From: Isoetes engelmannii | Taxonomy: Eukaryota > Streptophyta > Lycopodiopsida > Isoetales > Isoetaceae | Reading direction: 5' to 3' | Length of the DNA stretch: 23,369 bases | Assembly (NCBI GenBank): GCA_011763485.2 | Contig: JAANSK020248830.1 | Span: 1 to 23,369, forward strand | Part shown: in pieces, positions 7,249-17,426 of the stretch | Numbering within the stretch: position 1 is the first letter of the stretch | Layout of the letters: each line of letters opens with the position of its first letter | Notes under the pieces: model-generated | Seen by the model: the letters and a program-made list of their open reading frames with translations, nothing else | Database searches by the model: none | Told to the model about the DNA's origin: nothing | Position numbers and translations under genes: made by a program

Positions 7249-10200
7249 ATGCTGCACCCCAAGAGGAGGCCGTCTTCAAATCCTGTCCATATCTGCTACT
7301 GTATCACCGTTCTTTCTGCCTTTGTTGCTCTAATCTTCGTTTTCTATCCTACATGTCCGACGAATCCAGCAGTCGGCCACTTTCCTCATGGGCATTTGCA
7401 AACAACTGAGCATGCGAGCGGCTTGGAGTTTATGCATTCAAAAACAGTCCTGCTTGTTTCCCATGAGCTCTCTCTGTCGGGTACGTTTTTCTGCCTCGTA
7501 ATGTTAGAGAACTTTGTTTCTAGGCATTTTTCTTACCTACAATGGCATTCTACAAGCTTTCATTTGAGGTTTGAAAGCATATTAACATGGAAAGGGATCT
7601 AGTTACTAGGATGCCTTCCTAATTTCCCAGATCTTTTGTTCCATGTTAGCCTTGATTGGCACCTTTACACAATCTGTTTTTCGATTTGATACTGTGTTCA
7701 CAAGCTATAAATTAGAACAAGTATACTCATTTGGATTGCACATCTGCACATGCTCATTATATGAATGCAAACGAGTTGTGGAATCCATGAACAGAATAGT
7801 TCAATAATAGCATTTTTCTTACCTGCAATGGCGTTCTGTAAGCTTTCTTTTGAGGTTTGAAACCATATTAACATGGAAGGGGATCTAGTAACTAAGATGC
7901 CTTCGTTCCCTATAGCTTTTGTTCCATGTTAGCCTTGATTGGTACCTTCACACAATCTGTGTTTTCGATTTCATACTGTGTTCACAAACTATAAATTAGA
8001 ACAAGCATACTCTTTTGGATTGCACATACTTAGGATTATCTGCTGCACATGTTCATTATTATGAATGCAAACGTGTTGTGGAATCCACGAACAGCATAGA
8101 TCAATAATAATTAAGTCTTAGAGAGGGAAGAAGCTATCCCTTGTTTTAGGTGTTTTAGGTGTTCATAGCATGCAGACTGGACAGCTTTATGGCCTAGGGG
8201 TGCTTATCTCAATTCTGCCTATTTGAACCCCAAGCATCATGGTGCCCAAATGTGTCATAAGATGGCTTTGTAAGGGCCCCGTTGCATTAAAATCTGTAGA
8301 ATCAAATGCGCCTTGTTCACAGAAATGCACTTTATATATTAGAACAAGTATACTCATTTGGATTGCACATCTGCACATGCTCATTATATGAATGCAAACG
8401 AGTTGTGGAATCCATGAACAGAATAGTTCAATAATAGCATTTTTCTTACCTGCAATGGCGTTCTGTAAGCTTTCTTTTGAGGTTTGAAACCATATTAACA
8501 TGGAAGGGGATCTAGTAACTAAGATGCCTTCGTTCCCTATAGCTTTTGTTCCATGTTAGCCTTGATTGGTACCTTCACACAATCTGTGTTTTCGATTTCA
8601 TACTGTGTTCACAAACTATAAATTAGAACAAGCATACTCTTTTGGATTGCACATACTTAGGATTATCTGCTGCACATGTTCATTATTATGAATGCAAACG
8701 TGTTGTGGAATCCACGAACAGCATAGATCAATAATAATTAAGTCTTAGAGAGGGAAGAAGCTATCCCTTGTTTTAGGTGTTTTAGGTGTTCATAGCATGC
8801 AGACTGGACAGCTTTATGGCCTAGGGGTGCTTATCTCAATTCTGCCTATTTGAACCCCAAGCATCATGGTGCCCAAATGTGTCATAAGATGGCGTTGTAA
8901 GGGCCCCGTTCCATTAAAATCTGTAGAATCAAATGCGCCTTGTTCACAGAAATGCACTTTATATATTGCCGTATGATATGGGTTAACATAATTTGTAACA
9001 TCATGCTACATTTTTTTTTTCCTTTTTATACTACATTTTTCTTTTGTGTTGCTATGTGCTTCCCACTCTTTACATTGCCCTCCTTATGTTGTGCATAAAT
9101 TGCTCTTTCTGAGCAGGAGGTCCTTTACTACTTATCGAATTGGCTGTCCTTTTGGCAACTGCTGGGGCCAGAGTGCAGTGGGTCACTGACCAGAAAGAGC
9201 TAAGCAATAATGAAGTTGTGAGGGCTTTGGAATCAAAGTTGTCTGAGAAAAAAGTTCAGGTATGTAGTTGCTAGGCAGAAGCTAAGATTGTATGGTGTGA
9301 TAAGCAAGTTAAATTGTATTTTTAACAATACTCATTGTATCAAAGTAGGAAAAATATGGCAAGATTATATTTGTGCCCTAACTATGGTTGCTTGTTTTGC
9401 TAATGTCTTTGCGATGTTTGTCCAGATTTTACCAGCAAGAGGTGAAGAAACTGTCAAGGCTGCTCTTGCAGCAGACCTTATTGTTCTAAACACAGCAGTC
9501 ACTGGAAAATGGATTGATTCAACTCTAAAAGATGAGAGACAGAAGATCTTACCGAAAGTTCTTTGGTGGATACATGAAATGCGTGGACACTATTTCAAAC
9601 CAGATTATGTGAAGCATCTTCCTAATGTGGCTGGAGTGATGATAGATTCATATGCCACTACCAATTACTGGCAAAATCGTACTATGCAACAATTGAGGTA
9701 AATGCACCATTTATCTTTAAATTAGCCGTGGCTGCAAATGAACAAAGTGGGTACCAACGTTTCTCGTATAAACTCTTCCATTCAAGAAACCACCATGTGA
9801 AGAAGTAGGCCAAATCAATGAGGGTGTGATCTGATGATTGTTTATCTTATTTTTAGCATTTTGTAGGATCAAGATGCCAAAGACATATGTTGTGCATTTG
9901 GGAAACAGTAGGGAGTTTACTGAAGCAGCAGAAAGTACACTAGCAAGACACCTACTTCGGCAGAATGTTCGTGAACTACTTGGCATACACAGGAATGATA
10001 TAGTGTTTTCTGCGATTAACAGTATGCAACTTAACCTTTTGTCTTGAATGCCATCCATCAATCATAACCCAAATAGCATGATGGAATATGCCCTCAGCAT
10101 AGTCTGGATTTCTACAAAAGATGCTATTGTTATGGTCATTATAATATGTATATGCTATGCCAAGTAATCTCTAGCCTTTTATCATTTTCATATTTAGGAA

Positions 10201-11095
10201 ATCATATGTGTACATTGTTCGTTCTCTTAGGCTTTTGGTCATGTATCCTCATAAGTTAATATGCAGGTGTTTCTCGTGGAAAAGGACAGGACCTATTTCT
10301 GAAGGCATTTTCTCAAGCGTTAGAAACTTTGGCATCCTTCAAAAGGAAAATTCCGAGAGTCGAAATTCATGCAATGGTGGTTGGCAGTGACTGGAATGGC
10401 CAGCCAAAATTTGAAGCAGAATTACGAGACCTCGTCTCAAATTTGAAAATGGAACACTTGGTCCATTTCATCAACAAAACCATGAATGTGATCCCATACC
10501 TAGCTGCCAGTGATGTATTGGTCCAGAATTCCCAAGTAAGACTCGGTTCTTCCTTTTCATTTGGAACTTCAAGTGTATCAAACAGGATAGATACCTAATG
10601 AAATGGTGGCCCGGACCAAAGTGGTATCTGTTCTGTTTGGTATGTAACATAAAGGTAATGCATATTAAAACTACACTACTCTGTTAGGCTCGAGGTGAAT
10701 GCTTTGGGAGAATATCAATTGAAGCCATGGCATTCCGACTTCCAGTTCTGGTTTGTGATCTATTTGAGTTCTGTTTCTTTTGAAAGATGTTTAGTCGCTT
10801 CTATATTTATACCTTTCTTGCTTCTGAAAGGGAGTTCTGTTATTTGATGCAGGGAACAGCAGCAGGCGGAACAGTGGAAATTGTTGTAAATGGATCAACT
10901 GGAATTCTTCATGTGGTTGGAAAGGAGGGTGTGCCAGCACTTGCATCTAGCATAGTAAAGCTCTTTGAAGATGGGAATTTACGAAGAAACATGGGACAGA
11001 GAGGCTATGATAGAGTTAAAGAAATGTTTATGGAGCATCATATGTCACGAAGAATTGGTCTTGTTTTCCGAGATATTTTAGATAGGGCATCCTAA
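7249..11095 (+). CDS. GT4-family (glycosyl transferase group 1) Golgi-type glycosyltransferase
   Basis: Seven exons: 7249-7480, 9117-9259, 9426-9697, 9867-10021, 10267-10535, 10688-10750 and 10853-11095. All junctions are GT-AG with consistent phases, giving 458 codons. The start is the ATG at 7249; the same frame has a stop at 7186 and no earlier ATG. Residues 14-33 form a hydrophobic anchor after KRR, typical of a type II Golgi protein. The GT-B fold follows: VSHELSLSGG (about 70-79), LVVLNTAV-like and HEMRGHYF (about 175-182), RGKGQD (271-276), then ECFGRISIE (361-369), the EX7E donor-binding motif of retaining GT4 enzymes, and GTAAGGTVEIV. It closely resembles the plant family containing Arabidopsis At1g19710 and At1g75420. 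Donor and acceptor are unknown. No break was found. Confidence 0.92.
7524..8109 (+). repeat. Older diverged ~290-bp tandem repeat in intron 1
   Basis: Copy 1 (7524-7809) and copy 2 (7810-8109) both run from GCATTTTTCTTACCT to TCAATAATA. They differ at many positions and by a 14-15-base insertion in copy 2 near 8030. A third copy (8437-8736) exists because of the later 627-bp duplication. The sequence is not recognised as a transposon. Confidence 0.9.
7711..8964 (+). repeat. 627-bp nearly perfect tandem duplication in intron 1
   Basis: Unit 1 is 7711-8337 and unit 2 is 8338-8964. I could find only two differences by eye (GGCTTTG/GGCGTTG near 8265 and GTTGCATT/GTTCCATT near 8281), about 99.7% identity. 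The breakpoints share the three bases ATT, suggesting microhomology-mediated duplication or replication slippage. The units contain no exon, so the protein is unaffected. An assembly artefact is possible. Confidence 0.92.
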
Positions 11096-11294
11096 TACTA
11101 TCCTTGTTGCTTACGAAACACAATGCTGTTGACAAATTAAGGGTAAAATTCCTAATCCAGATGCTCAAACACAAAGAGGAAACTAACAAGCAGCCGTTGG
11201 ATATCTTTAAGTACCACTGCAGCCACTGGATGAGCCTACAAGGTAAACGTGCTACAAGTGGACTTGGTATTGTACTTTATATCGTATATTAATA
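11096..11294 (+). other. Probable 3' untranslated region of the GT4 gene
   Basis: There is no coding similarity between the stop codon at 11093-11095 and the repeat array. A canonical AATAAA was not seen. The AT-rich end near 11280-11300 could hold the cleavage site. Confidence 0.4.
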
Positions 11295-11622
11295 TTCTTT
11301 TTGATGTGAGCCCTTGCCGAACATGAAGGTTATATACAGCTGGAAAATGGTATCCAAAGGCAATGTCAATTGGATGAGACAAGTCTCTAAAATGTGTTTG
11401 TTATTCTTTTTGATGTTGGTCCTTGAGGAACATGGAGGTTATCTAGCTGGAAAATGGTATATCCAAAGGCGCTAGCCGCAATGTCTGAGAAGTCTCTAAA
11501 ATGTGATATTATTGTCTTTAACATGGGCCCTTGGGGAACATGGGGGTTACCTAGCTCCCTAGATGTAATGTCAATTGATTGAGAGAAGTCTTCTATTCAA
11601 TTCAATTCAATTTTAGAATGTG
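11295..11622 (+). repeat. Three diverged ~105-bp tandem repeats between the two glycosyltransferase genes
   Basis: Copies lie at about 11295-11402, 11404-11510 and 11513-11622. Shared landmarks are TTTTTGATG or TTTAACATG, then CCTTG..GAACATG.(A/G)GG.TTA, AGCTGGAAAATGGTAT (lost in copy 3), CAATGTC, and AAGTCT...AATGTGATAT. Copy 3 contains TTCAA repeats (11597-11612) and ends three bases before the next gene's first ATG. The array therefore makes up most of the intergenic promoter space. Confidence 0.75.
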
Positions 11623-11624
11623 AT

Positions 11625-13335
11625 ATGAGGCCGTTGTATACCAGTATGGCTTTCCCATATCGCAAGGTTAGAGGGTTTCTCTTGTTTGCATTAATTTTGG
11701 TTGGCTCATTGGGCACCAGAATTGTGTTCCTCTCCCCTAAGGTACAAGAGAAAGAACGAGAGGAGCAGGAGTTCTGGAAGCAACCTGACGGCCTTGGATA
11801 TAAGCCTTGCCTTTATTTTACCCAAGAATATATGCAGGCTTCACTCCAAATAACTAAAGAGAAAGGAAGATTCTTGATAGTTGTTGTAAATGGAGGATTA
11901 AACCAGCAAAGGAATCAGATAATAGATGCTGTCGTAATTGCTCGTATTCTTGAAGTTGCTCTTGTTTTGCCCATATTTAAAGTTAATCAAATCTGGCAAG
12001 ATAATAGGTCTTGTACATGGTGCCCTTCTTTTAACATCCATCTCATCTTTTTTTTTAATAAGTGTTTTCGTTTCCAGTGAATTTGGCGACCTTTTTGATG
12101 TTGAACACTTCAAGGAAGTGTTGAAGGATGATGTGAGGGTTGTTTCTTCGTTGCCATCAACCCACCTCATGGTTAAGCCGACGTTTGCAAGGAAGATTCC
12201 AATGGGTGCCTCTCCACAATGGTTCCGAGCACATTATAAAAATGTTGTAAGTGTATAGAAATCTTGAAAGTAAGACTAGTGCATGTGTATACTAACTTCT
12301 ACTTCACCAGGTTAAAAAGAGAAAACTTGTTTTTGTATTTCGAGCTATAGACAAAGTACTTTCAACTAGCCTTCCTTCAGATCTTCAGAAATTACAATGC
12401 AAGGTTGCTTTCCATGCATTGAGATTTGTTTCATCTATCCAATCGATTGGAGATATCTTGGCTCAAAGAATGCATGATCGGGGGCCTTATTTAGCCCTAC
12501 ATTTGAGGTTAGAAAAGGATGTTTGGATAAGAACTAGATGTGTCACTGGACTTGGTATAAAATATGAAGATGAACTCGAAGCTGAAAGAGAAAGAAGGCC
12601 TCAGTTACTTAGCGGACGTCTTGCCATGGATCCGAGAGATAGAAGAGATGCAGGACTTTGCCCCCTCAATGCAATGGAAATTGTTAGGTATATTTTGTCT
12701 CATTTATGTATCTTCAATCATATTGATTTCCAACTAGTAGTTCCAATTCATTTAGGCTCCTCAGAGGCCTTGGAGTAGCACATGACACAAATATTTATTG
12801 GGCAGGAGGTGAACCATTTGGAGGGACAATGGTACTAGATCCACTCATCAAAGAGTACCCTCATTTCTACAACAAATACAATATCTCATCAACTTATGAG
12901 CTCCAACGTTTTAAGGACAAACCCTCATCTATGGCTGCCATAGACTATATCATCTGTCTCAATAGTGATGTATTTATCCCATCACATGGTGGTAACATGG
13001 CGTGCGCCCTTAAAGTAAGGCATTAAGATCACATCCCTTTACTTAATAATAACAATTATAATTTTTTTCATTTTTGTGTTCAGATGCATCGGACATATAA
13101 TGGACATTGGAGATTCATTACGCCCAATAAGAGAGAACTAATTAAATTTCTTGGCAACTCCACCTTATCACAAACTGAGTTGAACCATGCCATAAAAGAG
13201 ATGCACGTCCAAGCATTGGGCCTACAAAAATTGGCAAGGGGCCAAAAACTACAAGATGTCATTAGTCATCCAGTATCAGAGTGCATTTGTTATAATATGT
13301 CTATGCGAGGTCTCACTTTATTATCACAGAAATGA
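11625..13335 (+). CDS. Plant O-fucosyltransferase (GDP-fucose protein O-FucT) family protein
   Basis: Five exons: 11625-12007, 12078-12246, 12311-12687, 12756-13014 and 13084-13335. All junctions are GT-AG, phases agree, and 479 codons result. An internal ATG at 11646 is an alternative start. Residues about 17-36 are a hydrophobic type II anchor after YRKVRG, so a Golgi lumenal enzyme is expected. Family marks in order are GGLNQQRNQI (90-99), SEFGDLFDVEHFK, CKVAFHALRF, HLRLEKDVW (about 248-256; its Arg is the conserved putative catalytic residue), GLCPLNAMEI, IYWAGGEPFGG and IPSHGGNMA (about 384-392). The protein belongs to the plant-specific O-FucT group that includes Arabidopsis At3g05320. 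GDP-fucose is the inferred donor and the acceptor is unknown. All four introns are only 64-70 nt. Confidence 0.92.
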
Positions 13336-13679
13336 AATGAGTATGAACAATTGGATAATTAAAGCATTAGTCAATATGAAAGTAGCAACAAAATGAGTCT
13401 ATTATTGGGGAGGTAACTATACGGGTATAATTGAATTGAATTGAATTGCATTTATCATTCGCGGAGAAATTTACATTCATAAAACATGTTCATGTGCCAA
13501 AGTTTTAGAACTACTACTTGATTTCGGTCATCTCATCAAAGAAACGTAACAAAATAAAATGCAAAGACAGGACTATAACCCTAACGGAGAAACTAATCAA
13601 GTTGAGCACAACCACCTGTCTATGCCTAGGAATGAATCTGAAGGTAAGTTTCCCAATCAATAATTTGAGTAAAAGAAGA
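13336..13679. other. 3' flank of the O-FucT gene
   Basis: There is no coding similarity. TTGAA repeats occur at about 13431-13448, and AATAAA at about 13553-13558 is a possible poly(A) signal roughly 220 bases after the stop. The LINE relic on the minus strand begins just beyond. Confidence 0.4.
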
Positions 13680-14330
13680 ACAATGATAAGCCTAAACAAT
13701 TTTTTTCTGCGTCCATTGAAGGAGAATCTCATCTACAATGTCCATGCCCTTAAAAAATATATAGTCTCCTTCTCTTCCATATCAACCACAAAGGCCAACT
13801 GCAAGCAAGATGAAAAGCTCGTTTCCACTGTTTGGGCCATGTATCAGAGTCAATAGCGAGCAAAATATTCTGGCTAGATAGAGAGGTGTCAAACAAGGTT
13901 AACAACCAAGACCAAACCAGCCGAACCCACTCACATACGAAAAAGCAATGCTCAATACTCTCAATCATCTGCTTACATAGAGGACAAAGCTCTAAAATTC
14001 AGTGATCAATTTTATGGAACAGCCTGTTGACTCTGAGACATCTATGAAATAGTTGCCACCACTGAACAGCCACCTTTAGATGAAGCAACTTATCCCATAC
14101 CCATGTCCAAACAATTCTCCATTGTGGCTAAGGAATCTGAAGATGCCATCTATTAGAGAGAAGTAAGATTTCATTATGCAAAAGCAATCTATAAACAGAA
14201 GAAACAAAGCGCCCCGGCCTGATACCCTGGAGGCTGGTGGCAACCCCATACAACTACTTCAATTTCTGATCCGGAATCCTGTGGCAACAATATAGCAATA
14301 CGAGTCCGAATTGCTCTATCCCATACAATA
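13680..14330 (-). pseudogene. LINE ORF2 C-terminal region (connector plus zf-RVT), broken
   Basis: Read on the minus strand from about 14320, WDRAIRTRIAILLPQDSGSE is followed, after a frame change near 14225, by GRFVSSVYRLLL. Next come WTWVWDKLLHLKVAVQWW (about 14110-14050) and CPLCKQMIESIEHCFF (about 13990-13950), the Cys/His cluster of the zf-RVT domain. ACSWPLWLIWKRRRLYIF (about 13800-13750) follows. This is the connector and zinc-binding end of a plant L1-type ORF2. At least two stops and one frameshift are present, and endonuclease and RT are absent, so it is a 5'-truncated dead copy. It resembles the fragment at 4440-4735 and the connector of the + strand LINE near 20810-21000. Confidence 0.85.
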
Positions 14331-14760
14331 AGAACTTAGTTTAGTTGTTTAGAGCTTTGTTCGATGTTTTGTTGTCTTTATTTGGTGTGGGTTTTGGCAA
14401 ATTTGTTAGAACACTAATTTCCAATATAAGCAACAATAATATAAAGTTTTCTTCACTCTTGAGATATACAACTCTATCATCCTTAGCATAGAAGGATACT
14501 CGTACAAGATAATGTTCCTTAATCTCGTACAAAATAATGTTCCTTACAAGATAATTTTCACTACAACTGGTACAAAATGCCAGCGGCGACGTGAAGAAGA
14601 TAATGAGGAGGATTTTGAGGATGAGGATACATGAGAAACTATCAGAATATTGAATTGCCTATATTATGTTTTGTTTGATACATTAAAATTTTCTAGGAAA
14701 TTGCATGTACAAGTTTTGGATTGCCTATAATATTTTAAGTTTGTAGGAATCTCTCCTGTA
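14331..14760. other. No gene seen; 24-25-bp tandem repeat at 14500-14548
   Basis: CTCGTACAAGATAATGTTCC (14500-14519) recurs as CTCGTACAAAATAATGTTCC (14525-14544). A frame ending at 14631 spells an acidic tail (RRREEDNEEDFEDEDT, stop). It has no supporting upstream exon. Confidence 0.5.
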
Positions 14761-15640
14761 CTACTAAAAACTTCCCCCACCACTGAGATGAGCCAAGGTT
14801 CTGGCCACATCATGCTATCAACAGGATAGATATGCCGTCAATCATGAAAATAGAAGCGGTCACATGCAGGATTTTGATAGGGAAGAAGCCCTGTTGATAG
14901 CAATCGGTTCAGCTGGCTCTTGCCTCGAATGGAAGCCTTCCTGTCAACAGGGATGAGCAGGATCATGACACTTTGAAATTTTGTTACCACTTGGCAAGAA
15001 TCCCTCTGCCAGATCAAGAAAATAGCAAGAAAATTTCTTGTGTTCGCTTCTTTGTTGCAAGGTGGCATTCATACTTCGAGAAAATCTGTTAACTTTTAAA
15101 GATCACAGCAGATAACTAGAATGCAAGGCTACATTTCAGAACTTGGTTGGTGAGAAACCTCCTCATCGCAGTTACATTTATACAGGGCGAATAGACACAG
15201 AATAGACATAGACAAATCAAAATAAAGGGACACCTACAAAATGCTAAAAGACACAACTAATCCTAAGAGACACTCTTGGATCCACATCATCGATCCACAG
15301 CATCTTACCGCGTCGCGTGTATAGTGGCTAATCCTTCACAGGATCATGTCACCCCGAGCAAAAATAAGCATTACTGTCAACAGTAAAAATCCCATTGATA
15401 GCATCGTGTGATCAGACTCTAAGCACAACTTAGATTTTGTTTCGGCAGTTAGCCTTCCCGCGTTAGTTTCGGATGCTGACTGAGCGTGGCACGTGGACGG
15501 TCGTGATAACCCCATTGGCAGAGATCCATTGGTGGGGACTACAGGCTAAGGCCAAGAACATGGATGTAGGGCTCTTCCGCTATAGCCCATATCTGCCTCT
15601 TCGATGGCGCAGGAACCACTATCCGTTCAGGTTGGCTTAC
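14761..15640. other. No gene seen; recurring CTRTCAACAG motif
   Basis: CTATCAACAGG (14815), CCTGTTGATAG (about 14889), CTGTCAACAGGG (14941) and CTGTCAACAG (15374) occur within 570 bp, followed by CATTGATAGC near 15394. They resemble one another in both orientations. The region lies upstream of the calmodulin-like gene. No coding sequence was recognised. Confidence 0.35.
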
Positions 15641-15742
15641 AATTAATTTTACGTTTTGATCCATCTTTGTCATCCGACCTTAAAGGTAAACTAGTTTGAT
15701 CTATGCTGTTTCGGTTTTAGCATTGAATTAGGATTGGTCCTC

Positions 15743-16263
15743 ATGGAATTAGGAGATCTGCATAAAAACTCTTCTGATATTGTATTGGAAGATGAGAAAA
15801 GTGCTACTTGTAAGATAAAAATGGAGGAATTATGGGATCTTTTCTCGAGATTTGACAGAGATAAGACGGCAGCCTTACAGAGCTTGAAATGGGTAGTGTA
15901 TTGAGATCTTTAGGGTTGAATCCTGATGGTCCAACTCTTGAAGCTTTGGTAGGGCGGGCAAATACAAATAATAACGGGTTGATTGAGTTTTCAGAATTTG
16001 TAAGCTTGATTACGCCAAAGACAAAGTGCATATCAAATTATACAGATGAACAGCTGGAGAGGATGTTCCAAGTCTTTGATCAAGATGGCAATGGGTATAT
16101 AAGCGCCTCAGAATTGGCTTGTTCCATGGAAAATATGGGCTATGTTTTTTCTGCAAAAGAATTATCTGATATGATAGCTGAGGCTGACACTGATGGGGAT
16201 GGCCTGATCAGTTTTCCAGAATTTAAGGATGCTATGCGTTGGTCTTTACAGGATTCCACATAG
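15743..16263 (+). pseudogene. Calmodulin-like protein (CML15/16-like), frameshifted in EF-hand 1
   Basis: An ATG at 15743 (or 15821) opens a frame containing EELWDLFSRFDRDK, the start of EF-hand 1. At 15865-15868 one base is missing relative to the expected D-x-D-x-D-G loop. The frame then runs to TGA at 15902-15904, after 53 codons. The rest continues in another frame: GSLTELEMGSVLRSLGLNP, then an EF-2 loop NTNNNGLIEFSE (position 1 Asn instead of Asp). Canonical EF-3 (DQDGNGYISASE) and EF-4 (DTDGDGLISFPE) loops follow, with the stop at 16261-16263. The layout matches plant CML15/16-type Ca2+ sensors. It is either a recent pseudogene, a sequencing error, or a shorter three-EF-hand protein starting at the ATG at 15889 (124 codons). 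Confidence 0.8.
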
Positions 16264-17380
16264 AATTAATACAAATATAATTGTTCACACATCATATTTT
16301 TACCATGTATTTGGCTGGATATGAATTTCTGGTAATGCTGAATCCTTCTAACTTAGCTGCCTCAGATTCTTGAAGGTACTTTCTTTTCCCTTTTACTTCA
16401 TCTTACCTACAGGTTGTAAAGGTCATCTTATATTGTTAATTCTTCTTTTTAAATTATTGCAGAGATTTAAAGTTGAAATCCCAAAAGATTTGTTGCACGC
16501 CTTCGTTGTGGTTGAGGCAAGGTAGCTTGTTTTAATAGGTAATCAGTTTTTCAAAATGGAATATTTCAATAGTAAGAGGTGAGATCTTTTATGTTTTGTG
16601 TCCTTCGTAGTTTGTGATTGTTTCTTCCAACAAAATTTGTGAGGAACATGTAGGAGGGAGCCTTAATGCAATTGAACTTGAACTGAAATTTTATTCACAG
16701 TCTTTATAAGACTCTCAGGTTTATAAGGGATAAACAAGAAAACATAATACAAAGTGTTTATGAAGTTTTATCTGTAAAGCAACTAGCTTCTATGAGCGAA
16801 ATAGCTTCGTAGAATTTTATTGTTTCATCTCTCTCCATCCCCTAAGATATTAGCTGGTACCTCGAAGAGTCCCTGTAATATTTTTTTTATTAAGGACGAA
16901 AAGTGTCCCTGTAATGTTGTAGCTTGTGTTCCTATAGCTTGTTTCCAATAGCATCTCTAATTTATATATATTGTACACTATGCATGCTCTTGTTTGTGGA
17001 CTAGAGCTGCATGGCACAAGCGTTGTTCATTGTTCACGAGGCATACCTCTCCACCTACCTCCTCCTATATAAAGCCTATGTGAGTTCAGCCTTGTGTGAG
17101 AGATGATTTGACACTTTCTTCCTAGATGAGATACTCTTGTTTATATATTTGCATTATGTTAATTTTGTCCCAGTCGAAAGTTGTATTTCTATCACCTGCA
17201 TCCGAAGTCCAAAGCTTCTCTTAGAACCTTATGTTGGACATGATCTCCGAGTCCAATTGGAGTCATATGCCAAGCCCTTTCACACCTTCATCGCATACCA
17301 TTTGTTGATACCAATGGAATTTTTGTGAGTGAAGTATTGTTAGGACTGGCAATCTCCCTTCATCAAGTGTTTTTCTATCC
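16264..17380. other. No gene seen
   Basis: This is AT-rich sequence after the calmodulin-like frame. The early part may include its 3' untranslated region. A TATA-like CCTATATAAAGCC lies at about 17062-17075. It could be a promoter of an unseen unit or the TATA box of an LTR remnant, but neither is supported by other marks. Confidence 0.35.
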
Positions 17381-17426
17381 AATTGACATAATCTAAGGTT
17401 TGAAATTGACATAATCTAAGGTTTGA
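17381..17426 (+). repeat. 23-bp exact tandem repeat
   Basis: A 23-base unit beginning AATTGACATAATC and ending GGTTTGA is present twice without change (17381-17403 and 17404-17426). It is a simple local duplication. Confidence 0.9.

Noticed and set aside
7127-7333. Overlapping open frame at the GT4 first exon
   Set aside because: It is out of frame with the conserved GT4 coding sequence and has no family similarity.
14838-15068. Minus-strand 76-codon frame
   Set aside because: No domain and no recognisable homology. It overlaps the motif-rich upstream region.
15600-15742. A spliced upstream exon of the CML gene starting at ATGGCGCAGG (15605)
   Set aside because: Joining at the possible CAG|GT donor and the TTTTAG acceptor puts a stop directly in frame.
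17062-17320. Possible solo LTR (TATATAAA near 17066 and a TTGGTATCA match on the minus strand near 17313)
   Set aside because: The orientation of the primer-like match does not agree with the TATA box, and no TG...CA pair or target duplication was found.
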